Part shown: positions 1 to 5,294 of the stretch, one piece after another
How the letters are laid out: each line of letters begins with the position of its first letter
How positions within the stretch are numbered: the stretch's first letter is position 1
From: Candidatus Krumholzibacteriia bacterium
Lineage (GTDB): Bacteria; Krumholzibacteriota; Krumholzibacteriia; LZORAL124-64-63
Length of the DNA stretch: 5,294 nucleotides
Assembly (NCBI GenBank): GCA_030643455.1
Contig: DAOWLV010000253.1
Location: forward strand, 1-5,294
Direction: 5' to 3'
The notes under the pieces: model-generated
The model's database searches: none
Told to the model about the DNA's origin: nothing
What the model saw: only the letters and a program-made list of their open reading frames with translations
Made by a program: the position numbers and the translations under genes

Positions 1-729
1 CCCGGCAGACACGAGGTCCTCTTGGCCGGCGGCGGAGGACCGCGGCGCCAGACGGACATCGACTCCCCAGTCGGTCAGCCACCAGGACCAATCAAGGGCG
101 GGATATCCAGCCTGGATTCCCGCGCAACTCCTCACCAGGGATAGTTCGGACGCCTGGGCCGTCCGCCACAACAGTGTTGGGCGGGGTTCAGGCAGCACGT
201 TGTTCTCGTCCAGCCACAGGACGACCGGCGTCATCAACCCTTCCAGTTCCTGGGGAACCCCGGGCAGCAGGACAAGAATTCGATCCTTGAGAAGACCCAC
301 GAGTCCCGGCGCGGACCCCACGGGGTTGGTCAGGGGAGTCATGCCCCGGGGAACCTGGGACTGGCGAACCGCCCCAGGCGAGGATTTGATGCCGCGCTTT
401 TCCCAGCGCTCCCGGAGCTGGCGCTTGACCTGGGAGTCCTCGACCAGTTCCACCTCTGCCCACCCGGCCACCACCTCGCGGGTCATGTCGTCGGGCGTGG
501 ACCCGAGCCCCCCGGTCACGAAAACCAGATCGCCCGCCTCGGTCCGGTCCAGGGCCCGGGATATATCCTCCTGCCGATCAGGGACCACCTGGATCAGGGC
601 CACCTGCACCGCATGACCGCCGAGGGCCTGCTGGATCCGCCGGCTGTTGGTGTCGGCCGTCCGACCTTCGAGCAGTTCGTCCCCGATCGCAATGATCTTG
701 ACTCCGCCACGACCTGCCCCTGCCGGCAT
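1..729 (-). CDS. cinA: CinA-family protein, N-terminal part (competence/damage-inducible; molybdopterin-binding-like domain), 3' end cut by window
   Basis: The frame opens at ATG 727-729 and stays open for 243 codons to the left edge, so the C-terminal part lies outside the window. Residues 10-170 match the MoaB/MogA-like fold of CinA: the opening IIAIGDELLEGRTADTNS (12-29), the loop VTGGLGSTPDD (71-81), LTNPVGSAPG (133-142) and LLPGVPQELEGL (154-165). Residues from about 184 resemble the middle KH-like region. Full CinA proteins are about 410 residues and usually end in a PncC-type NMN amidohydrolase domain, which cannot be checked here. In the family CinA takes part in pyridine-nucleotide recycling and is often linked to competence. 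The start lies 2 bp after the pgpA stop, with only a weak GGTG-type ribosome site, so translation is probably coupled to pgpA. One oddity: the usual GGLGPTPDD carries serine in place of the first proline. In many genomes recA lies downstream; that is not visible here. Confidence 0.9.
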   Translation of the reverse strand, partial: MPAGAGRGGVKIIAIGDELLEGRTADTNSRRIQQALGGHAVQVALIQVVPDRQEDISRALDRTEAGDLVFVTGGLGSTPDDMTREVVAGWAEVELVEDSQVKRQLRERWEKRGIKSSPGAVRQSQVPRGMTPLTNPVGSAPGLVGLLKDRILVLLPGVPQELEGLMTPVVLWLDENNVLPEPRPTLLWRTAQASELSLVRSCAGIQAGYPALDWSWWLTDWGVDVRLAPRSSAAGQEDLVSAG

Positions 730-731
730 GG

Positions 732-1211
732 TCACCACCCCAACCTGGCCAGCAGCAGCAACGTCCCGTGGGTTGCCAGGCAAGCAAGGGCGCCCGCACC
801 GATATCGTCGGCCATGATCCCGATTCCTCCCCCGCCACCGAGTTTTTCCAGCCTGCGCACCCCCAGGGGCTTGAAGATGTCGAAGAAGCGGAACCAGAAG
901 AATCCCAGGATCCACCCTGTCAGCCCCGCGCTCAACCCCAGATAGGTGACCAGCATGCCTGCCACCTCGTCGATCACAACCAGGGAAGGATCCTCGCCGT
1001 GGATTTTTTCCAGCTGCCCCGCGACCGGGATCCCGATCACCGTCACGGCCACCAGCAGCAGGGCCGTCAGCCACAGGGAAATCGGTCCGAGGAAGGTCCA
1101 GGCCATCCACCACAGGACCATGAACAGGAAACTCGCCACCGTGGCCGGGGCAATGGGTGCGAAACCGGTTCCGAAAAATGTGCCGATGGTGTAGAGGAGC
1201 GGGCGTGGCAT
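732..1211 (-). CDS. pgpA: Phosphatidylglycerophosphatase A (PgpA/YutG family)
   Basis: A 159-residue membrane protein, close to the usual 155-175 of the family. Family signatures in order are GTGFAPIAPATVAS (14-27), a conserved acidic pair in DEVAGMLVT (81-89), FRFFDIFKPLGVRRLE (107-122) and the glycine-rich GGGIGIMADDIGAG (127-140), whose D135 and D136 belong to the conserved acidic set. Hydrophobic stretches near 22-42, 45-65, 90-110 and 137-157 fit several inner-membrane segments. PgpA enzymes remove phosphate from phosphatidylglycerophosphate to give phosphatidylglycerol in the cytoplasmic membrane. The chosen ATG (1209-1211) follows AAAGGA with a 5-base spacer and puts the first family motif at the expected place. 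The frame remains open upstream into mglA, but that extension is antisense-like and runs through the terminator hairpin. cinA follows 2 bp downstream, so the two probably form one transcript. Confidence 0.93.
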   Translation of the reverse strand: MPRPLLYTIGTFFGTGFAPIAPATVASFLFMVLWWMAWTFLGPISLWLTALLLVAVTVIGIPVAGQLEKIHGEDPSLVVIDEVAGMLVTYLGLSAGLTGWILGFFWFRFFDIFKPLGVRRLEKLGGGGGIGIMADDIGAGALACLATHGTLLLLARLGW

Positions 1212-1242
1212 GAGGATCCTTTCAGCAGGGCGTCGCGATGAG

Positions 1243-1248
1243 ATCATA
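1243..1248 (-). promoter_or_regulatory. Possible -10 element for pgpA-cinA
   Basis: On the minus strand this reads TATGAT, five of six matches to a sigma-70 -10 box. It lies 31 bp upstream of the pgpA ATG, which would leave a short leader of about 25 nt. It sits between the putative terminator after mglA and pgpA, where a new promoter would be expected. No convincing -35 hexamer is seen at 16-18 bp; the best nearby bases are TAGGTT- or TTAGGT-like. The call is therefore tentative. Confidence 0.35.
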
Positions 1249-1299
1249 ACGGGACCAGCGGAGAAGAACCTAACTTTTCGACCGACGGACGGCAACAGA

Positions 1300-1327
1300 A
1301 AGGGCGCGACTTTCCAGTCGCGCCCTT
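1300..1327 (-). terminator. Putative intrinsic terminator after mglA
   Basis: AAGGGCGCGACT (1300-1311) and AGTCGCGCCCTT (1316-1327) are perfect reverse complements: a 12-bp stem closed by a 4-nt loop. Read on the minus strand the loop is GGAA, a stable GNRA tetraloop. The stem begins 38 bp after the mglA stop and is followed by an imperfect T tract (CCCTTTCTGTT). The stem is very strong and well placed between genes, but the T tract is weak. It could therefore be a pause or processing hairpin that only partly stops readthrough into pgpA. The plus-strand side has no T tract. Confidence 0.62.
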
Positions 1328-1365
1328 CGTCTGTCGCCGGGTGGCCGGCTGCTTGCCGCCAGGGG

Positions 1366-1950
1366 TCAGGCGGTCTGCAGCTGGCGCAGGACCTTTTTGG
1401 CCACGCACTTGAGGGTGTCGAAAACGCCCACGCCGTTGACCGCCACGGCCTCGAAGTTCTCGTAACCCTCGGGATTGAGTTCCTTGTTGAGTTCATCCAC
1501 GGGAATGGCGTCGGGCATGTCCCGCTTGTTCCACTGGATCACGAAGGGAATCTCGTCCAGGCTCAGATCGTATTCCTTGAGGTTGTCGTGCAGATTGTAC
1601 AGGGCTTCGATGTTGGCGTCGAAGCGTGCCTCGCTGCTGTCTGCCACGAATACGATGCCGTCAACGCCGCGCAGGATCAGCTTGCGGCTGGCGTTGTAGT
1701 ACACCTGACCGGGAACCGTGTACAGATGAAAGCGGGTCTTGAACCCCTTCACCTCGCCCAGTTCCAGGGGCAGGAAGTCGAAGAACAGGGTCCTGTCCAT
1801 CTCGGTGGCCAACGTCACGAGTTTACCCTTTGTCTCGGGCGCCAACTTCTCGTAGACGTACTGGATGTTGGTCGTTTTCCCACCGAGACCGGGGCCGTAA
1901 TAAACGACCTTGCAGTTGATCTCCCGGGACGAATAATTAATCAGCGACAC
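1366..1950 (-). CDS. mglA: MglA-like Ras-superfamily GTPase
   Basis: At 194 residues this is almost the same length as Myxococcus xanthus MglA (195), and the motifs fall at the same residue numbers. The P-loop is GPGLGGKTTN (19-28), the switch I region ATEMDRTLFFDF (48-59) includes R53 and T54, the switch II region is TVPGQ with Q82, and the base-binding motif is NKRD (141-144). In MglA the equivalents of R53 and Q82 are needed for GTP hydrolysis, so this is predicted to be an active GTPase. The family acts as a cytoplasmic polarity switch for gliding, type IV pili or other polar machines. The start is GTG (1948-1950) with AAGGGG about 7 bases upstream; no ATG fits near it. It lies 47 bp after the Roadblock gene, its likely GTPase-activating partner, and a strong hairpin follows its stop. 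What it controls here cannot be told from the window. Confidence 0.93.
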   Translation of the reverse strand: MSLINYSSREINCKVVYYGPGLGGKTTNIQYVYEKLAPETKGKLVTLATEMDRTLFFDFLPLELGEVKGFKTRFHLYTVPGQVYYNASRKLILRGVDGIVFVADSSEARFDANIEALYNLHDNLKEYDLSLDEIPFVIQWNKRDMPDAIPVDELNKELNPEGYENFEAVAVNGVGVFDTLKCVAKKVLRQLQTA

Positions 1951-1997
1951 GGCTCTACCCCTTTTGACCTGCCGATTTCGGGGACGGTCCCCCGGCC

Positions 1998-2495
1998 TCA
2001 GTCAGCGAACAGACTATCAATCTCGGCTTCCACTTGCAAAGTGAACGATTCATCTATCTCATCGAATTCCTCGTTGCGGTATTCCAGCTTCTCGTAGAGG
2101 GTCTCGATGATCGCGTCGAGTTCCTCCATCGCCCTTTTCACGCGCAGCCTGACCAGCCCCAGGGTCGTACTCTTGTTGAACAGGACCACCAGGACCACAC
2201 CCTTGGCTATTTTCCCGAGGTACATGCTGTCCTGGGCCCCCTGATGGAACAGGGTGCTGAAATCCTTTTCACCGATCATTTTGGCGAGCTGGTAATTGGC
2301 CTCGAAATCGGCCGCGCAGAGTGAGGTGAAACTGGTCAGATCGAATTCGACGTCAGGGCCGCACTGGCTGATCAATTGACTGGTTCGGTCGATCAGCATC
2401 ACAAAGCCCGAACGGCTGCTTTTCAGCAGATCCTCCAGGACATTGTTGATGGCCCAGTAGTCTTCTTCGAAAATGGCCCATTCGGCTCTGACCAT
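1998..2495 (-). CDS. mglB: MglB-like Roadblock/LC7 domain protein, likely GTPase regulator of the adjacent MglA
   Basis: A 165-residue protein. Residues of about 15-125 look like a Roadblock/LC7 domain: SRSGFVMLIDRTSQLISQCG (27-46), a small-residue helix DLTSFTSLCAADFEANYQLAKMIG (52-75), the strand-like FSTLFHQG (79-86), GVVLVVLF (99-106) and TTLGLVRLRVKRAMEEL (110-126). The family dimerises and, as MglB, stimulates MglA GTP hydrolysis and sets its position in the cell. The next gene is mglA, which supports that partnership. After the domain comes an acidic helical tail (about 135-165) ending EIDSLFAD, longer than a bare Roadblock domain needs. ATG 2493-2495 follows a strong AGGAG with an 8-base spacer. 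A small GC hairpin abuts that site. The symbol is by family and context; the assignment as GTPase-activating protein rather than a scaffold is inference. Confidence 0.85.
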   Translation of the reverse strand: MVRAEWAIFEEDYWAINNVLEDLLKSSRSGFVMLIDRTSQLISQCGPDVEFDLTSFTSLCAADFEANYQLAKMIGEKDFSTLFHQGAQDSMYLGKIAKGVVLVVLFNKSTTLGLVRLRVKRAMEELDAIIETLYEKLEYRNEEFDEIDESFTLQVEAEIDSLFAD

Positions 2496-2594
2496 GAAAC
2501 GATCTCCTGCCGACCCCCGCCGGCGTTTGACGTTTGGAAAACAAAGTACATGACTCTAAAAGGGTATCGTCCCAGCGGAAGCCCACTTAACCGT

Positions 2595-2619
2595 GAATTT
2601 CATCAAATTGATGAGATTC
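2595..2619. promoter_or_regulatory. AT-rich 25-bp inverted repeat in the recR-mglB gap, possible operator
   Basis: Left arm GAATTTCATCAA (2595-2606), centre A at 2607, right arm TTGATGAGATTC (2608-2619). The arms are reverse complements at 11 of 12 positions (mismatch 2599/2615). The element is strikingly AT-rich for this sequence, lies 24 bp after the recR stop and about 100 bp ahead of mglB. No T tract follows it on either strand, so it does not look like an intrinsic terminator. A binding site for a dimeric regulator controlling mglB-mglA is one reading. No known consensus is recognised with confidence. Confidence 0.4.
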
Positions 2620-2643
2620 GGCAACTGGCAGTCTGTGGGTGGA

Positions 2644-3279
2644 TCAGAAGGACCTGCGGAACTGGAAGGCCCGCTGAAGTGTCACCTCGTCGATGTAGGC
2701 CAGGGCACCGCCGACGGGAATCCCCGTGGCCAGCCGCGTCATCTGGAGATCCCGGTCCGCGAAAAGCCGCTGGAGGTACAGCGCAGTGGTTTCACCCTCC
2801 ACGCTGGCGTCCAGGGCGATGATCACCTCGGTCACCCCGTCCTGGTCCAGGCGCCCGCCAAGGCGATGAAAGGGCAGATCCTCCGCCCGAACCCCGTCCA
2901 GGGGTGAAAGCAGGCCACCCAGCACGAAGTAGCGCCCCCGGTAGAAACCGGCCTTTTCAAAGGACAGGATGTCCACCGGTGTGGCGACGATGCAAATCTG
3001 GGTCGGATCCCGGCGTTCGGACCTGCAGATCCGGCAGGGATCCGCTTCGGTGATAGCCCCGCAGGACGAACAATTGGTCACCTGACGTCTGGCCTCGGTG
3101 ACCGCCGCGACGAGTTCCTCGGCCGGTCCATCCACCTCGTCGCGGCCCACCAGGTGCAGAGCCAGCCGTGTGGCTGACTTCCGCCCCAGACCGGGCAGAC
3201 GGCTCAGGCTCTTGACCAGCCTTTCCAGGGCGGGTGACTGGAATTCCCCGCCATCACCGCTTTCGATATTCCTGGCCAC
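2644..3279 (-). CDS. recR: Recombination mediator protein RecR
   Basis: About 211 residues with the full RecR layout. Numbered from the chosen start these are a helix-hairpin-helix LSRLPGLGRKSATRLALHLV (25-44), a C4 zinc-binding site with two CxxC pairs (C70, C73, C82, C85), and a Toprim domain with GRYFVLGGLLSPLDGV (115-130) and ALDASVEGETTALYL (155-169). RecR works with RecO, and often RecF, to load RecA onto single-stranded DNA at gaps. The start is uncertain. GTG 3277-3279, 2 bp after the ebfC stop, has GGG six bases upstream and is preferred. TTG 3283-3285 overlaps the ebfC stop as TTGA and would add two residues, but has no spaced ribosome site. Either start gives roughly a dozen more N-terminal residues than the common family form (about 198). 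Tight spacing behind ebfC implies co-transcription and probable translational coupling. Confidence 0.94.
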   Translation of the reverse strand: MARNIESGDGGEFQSPALERLVKSLSRLPGLGRKSATRLALHLVGRDEVDGPAEELVAAVTEARRQVTNCSSCGAITEADPCRICRSERRDPTQICIVATPVDILSFEKAGFYRGRYFVLGGLLSPLDGVRAEDLPFHRLGGRLDQDGVTEVIIALDASVEGETTALYLQRLFADRDLQMTRLATGIPVGGALAYIDEVTLQRAFQFRRSF

Positions 3280-3281
3280 GG

Positions 3282-3605
3282 TCAACCCATGCCGGGCAGG
3301 TTCATACCTGGCAGGTTCATTCCGCCGGTCACGGAACCCATTTCCTTTTCCACCAATGCATCGACGTTCTTGGCACCTTCGTTCACGGCCGCGACGATCA
3401 AATCCTGCAGGAAATCGATGTCATCCGGGTCAAGGGCCTCCGGTGCGATTTCGATGCTTTTGAGGCGGTGTTTGCCGTTCATCACGACCTTCACCTGTCC
3501 ACCTCCCACCTCGGCGGTGACTTCCTTGCTCTCCAGCTCTTCCTGGGCCTTGGCCATCTTGGCCTGCATCTGCTGGGCCTGTTTCATCAGTTTGTTGAGG
3601 TCCAT
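3282..3605 (-). CDS. ebfC: YbaB/EbfC-family nucleoid-associated DNA-binding protein
   Basis: A 107-residue protein typical of the YbaB/EbfC family (about 100-110). It has an N-terminal helix MDLNKLMKQAQQMQAKMAKAQ (1-21) followed by LESKEVTAEVGGGQVKVVMNGKHRLKSIEI (24-53) and LDPDDIDFLQDLIVAAVNEG (58-77). Family members form small dimers that bind DNA and coat the nucleoid. The ATG (3603-3605) follows GGGAGGAAAC, a strong ribosome site. The C-terminus carries two copies of MNLPG (96-105), encoded by a 15-bp tandem repeat; Gly/Met-rich tails are common here but this near-exact duplication is notable. The gene sits between dnaX and recR, the classic arrangement. Confidence 0.95.
   Translation of the reverse strand: MDLNKLMKQAQQMQAKMAKAQEELESKEVTAEVGGGQVKVVMNGKHRLKSIEIAPEALDPDDIDFLQDLIVAAVNEGAKNVDALVEKEMGSVTGGMNLPGMNLPGMG
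3292..3321. repeat. Two-copy 15-bp tandem repeat in the 3' end of ebfC
   Basis: Copies at 3292-3306 and 3307-3321 differ at two of 15 positions and share GGCAGGTTCAT. In frame they encode the doubled NLPGM of the EbfC tail, so the repeat changes length in whole residues without breaking the frame. Confidence 0.75.
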
Positions 3606-3685
3606 GTTTCCTCCCGGGTCCTGCGGCCGGGCCGCTGGTCCCTGTATTCCGGTTCAGGCGGGCCGGACGCCCGCTCACAAAATGC

Positions 3686-5294
3686 TCACTTGCCGGGCGG
3701 AACCCAGCGCTCACGCTCGCTGTCGGGCAGAGGCTGTCCGCCCATCATGTCCACCAGATCTCCCAGGGACTTGTCCTGCTGGCAGGCCTTGTCGAGTTCT
3801 TCCCGGTGGGTGGGCGCCACTTCCTGCCTGATCTCCTCCTTGACCTCCTGGGCCTGGCCCTGGTCCCCAAGCACCAGTTCGACCTTGATCCTGCGCCCCC
3901 ACAGGGAATTGATCTGGTCCTCGATGGTCGAACACTCGGCCGCGATGCTGGTGACCTGGAATTTCTTGTCCTGGGTGAACGAAACCGTCAGCAGGTTTCC
4001 GTCCTTCTCCAGCCGGGGCAGGCCGTTCATCAGGCACGAACCCAGCCTGGGGTTCTGTTTCATCAGTTGATCGATCAGGCCTGTCCAGCCGGGCACGGCC
4101 ACGTCGGCGGCAGTCAGATCAGGAGTCGCCCCCTGCCGCGCCGGGCGGGCGGACGCTCCCCGGGTCGAGGTCCTGGGAGTCGGCGGCTTGGGCGCCGGAG
4201 TTTTGGGCGCCGAAGTTTGGGGCGCCGGACCCCGGGCGTCGCGGGCCAAGCCCCCGCCTGCCAGTCCGCCGCCGGGAGTATCTGCGCCCAGAGCTTCAAG
4301 ACGCCGGGCCAGGTCCCCCAGAAGCACCCGGGATTCGAAACGGCAGTACTCGACGAGTGAAGCCTCCAGCAGGATCCGCGGCTGCGTGCTGCGGTGGATC
4401 CTTTCGAAATGGCGGCTCGCACGGTCGATCAGGGCCAGCAGATCCTGTTCCTGGAATTGCCCGGCCTGGCCGGACAGGGTTTCCACCTGGTCGACAGGAA
4501 GATCGACCATGGGCGCGAGGTCAGGATCGATCTTCAGGATCATCAGGTTGCGGAAATTGGCCACCACACCGCGGGCGAAAGCGTCGAGACTCTGGCCGCC
4601 GTCGGCCAGGCCTGCGACAAGCCGCAGGGCCCGGGCCGAATCGCGGGTCACGATCGCCTCGTTCAGTTCGATGAACAACTCGGACCGGATCAGCCCGAAG
4701 GCCGCCACCACGGCCTCCTCGTCGATGACTCCGTCCGCCCCGGCGACCACCTGATCCATGAGGCTCAGACCGTCCCGCATGCTGCCTTCGGCCAGGGACA
4801 CGAGCAACCGCAGCCCCGTTTCGGCCAGGGTCACACCTTCTGTCGAGGCGATTTCGTTCAGCCGCCCAGCCAGTTCATCCCGACTCAACAGGCGGAAATC
4901 GAATCGCTGACACCGGCTCAGAATGGTCCGTGGGATCTTGTTGGGTTCGGTGGTGGCGAAGAAGAAGAACACCCGGGGGGGCGGTTCCTCGAGGATCTTC
5001 AGCAGGGCGTTGAAGGCCCCTTTGGAAAGCATGTGGACTTCGTCGATGATGAAGACCCGACTGCTGCCCTCGCTCGGAGAATACTGGGCCATGTCCCGCA
5101 GTTCGCGGATGTTGTCGACACCCGTATTGCTGGCCGCGTCGATTTCCAGGACATCGAGATAATTTCCCCGGGCAATGGCCAGGCAGGTTTCACAGGAACC
5201 GCAGGGATCACCCTGACGATTCTCCAGACAGTTGATGGCCTTGGCCAGCAAACGTGCCACCGTGGTCTTTCCACAGCCCCGGGGACCGGAAAAC
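3686..5294 (-). CDS. dnaX: DNA polymerase III subunit gamma/tau (clamp loader ATPase), 5' end cut by window
   Basis: The frame runs in from the right edge: complete codons begin at 5293 with FSGPRGCGKTT, so the Walker A motif is just inside the window and roughly 45 N-terminal residues are missing. The GTG at 5258-5260 is internal and is not a start. Present are 535 residues. In window numbering these include the zinc-binding cysteines C22, C31, C34 and C37, LEIDAASNTGVDNIREL (49-65), Walker B VFIIDEVHML (80-89), sensor 1 FFFATTEPNKIPRT (110-123), and SRCQRF (126-131) with the arginine finger. The collar region extends to about 330. A Pro/Ala/Thr/Lys-rich linker (about 350-395) joins a C-terminal tau-type domain (about 399-476) and an acidic tail. 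DnaX powers loading of the beta clamp and, as tau, ties the polymerase to the helicase. The coding strand shows no A AAA AAG slippery site. ebfC follows after 80 bp. Confidence 0.96.
   Translation of the reverse strand, partial: FSGPRGCGKTTVARLLAKAINCLENRQGDPCGSCETCLAIARGNYLDVLEIDAASNTGVDNIRELRDMAQYSPSEGSSRVFIIDEVHMLSKGAFNALLKILEEPPPRVFFFFATTEPNKIPRTILSRCQRFDFRLLSRDELAGRLNEIASTEGVTLAETGLRLLVSLAEGSMRDGLSLMDQVVAGADGVIDEEAVVAAFGLIRSELFIELNEAIVTRDSARALRLVAGLADGGQSLDAFARGVVANFRNLMILKIDPDLAPMVDLPVDQVETLSGQAGQFQEQDLLALIDRASRHFERIHRSTQPRILLEASLVEYCRFESRVLLGDLARRLEALGADTPGGGLAGGGLARDARGPAPQTSAPKTPAPKPPTPRTSTRGASARPARQGATPDLTAADVAVPGWTGLIDQLMKQNPRLGSCLMNGLPRLEKDGNLLTVSFTQDKKFQVTSIAAECSTIEDQINSLWGRRIKVELVLGDQGQAQEVKEEIRQEVAPTHREELDKACQQDKSLGDLVDMMGGQPLPDSERERWVPPGK
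4175..4234. repeat. Degenerate 15-bp tandem repeat in the dnaX linker
   Basis: Units begin at 4175, 4190, 4205 and 4220. The clearest two, GGGCGCCGGAGTTTT and GGGCGCCGAAGTTTG, differ at two positions. In the dnaX frame they encode a five-residue Pro-Ala-Pro-Lys-Thr-like repeat (PAPQT, SAPKT, PAPKP, PTPRT). This makes a flexible basic linker between the clamp-loader core and the C-terminal domain. Confidence 0.7.

Noticed and set aside
1212..1496. N-terminal extension of pgpA by 95 codons
   Set aside because: The frame is open but overlaps mglA and the terminator stem, while ATG 1209-1211 has a good ribosome site and gives the family's usual length.
1210..2097. Long open plus-strand frame of 295 codons
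   Set aside because: It lies antisense to mglA and the pgpA leader, matches no family I recognise, and exists because GC-rich codons leave the opposite strand open.
2353..2586. Small minus-strand frame upstream of and overlapping mglB
   Set aside because: It overlaps the Roadblock gene in another frame, begins with GTG without a ribosome site, and resembles no protein.
2595..2619. Palindrome as an intrinsic terminator of recR
   Set aside because: The stem is AT-rich and weak as RNA, and no T tract follows on the minus strand.
3234..4070. Plus-strand open frame of 278 codons
   Set aside because: It is antisense to ebfC, recR and dnaX, all of which are secure by motif. Its translation is low-complexity and lacks domain features.
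4975..4981. C7 run in dnaX as a programmed frameshift or sequencing error
   Set aside because: The frame is intact on both sides and encodes the conserved EEPPPRV, so neither an error nor a useful shift is indicated.

Overview
This is a compact, GC-rich bacterial segment. Every gene lies on the minus strand, so genes read from the right edge to the left. The order in transcription direction is dnaX (5' end cut by the right edge), ebfC/ybaB, recR, an mglB-like Roadblock/LC7 gene, mglA, pgpA and cinA (3' part cut by the left edge). No mobile element, rRNA, tRNA, CRISPR array or plus-strand gene is supported.

The dnaX-ebfC-recR trio (about 2644-5294) is the widely conserved replication/repair cluster: the clamp-loader subunit, a nucleoid-associated protein and a recombination mediator. 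A 148-bp gap follows, holding an unusually AT-rich, almost perfect 25-bp palindrome. Then comes a two-gene polarity-switch module (1366-2495): a Roadblock/LC7 protein and a Ras-like MglA GTPase with all its signature motifs intact. A 12-bp GC-rich hairpin with a GGAA tetraloop just after mglA looks like a transcription terminator. A -10-like TATGAT lies between that hairpin and pgpA. The last pair is pgpA (phosphatidylglycerophosphatase, phospholipid synthesis) and cinA (N-terminal molybdopterin-binding-like domain), separated by 2 bp and probably co-transcribed.

The organism cannot be named from the window. High GC content, together with an MglA/MglB pair of the gliding-motility type beside recR, suggests a deltaproteobacterium-like or FCB-related/candidate-phylum bacterium, probably Gram-negative. 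That is inference from gene content, not proof. The segment is mostly housekeeping. The parts that merit attention are the placement of MglB/MglA within a replication/repair neighbourhood and the regulatory-looking DNA on either side of that pair. I see no evidence for a wholly new system.
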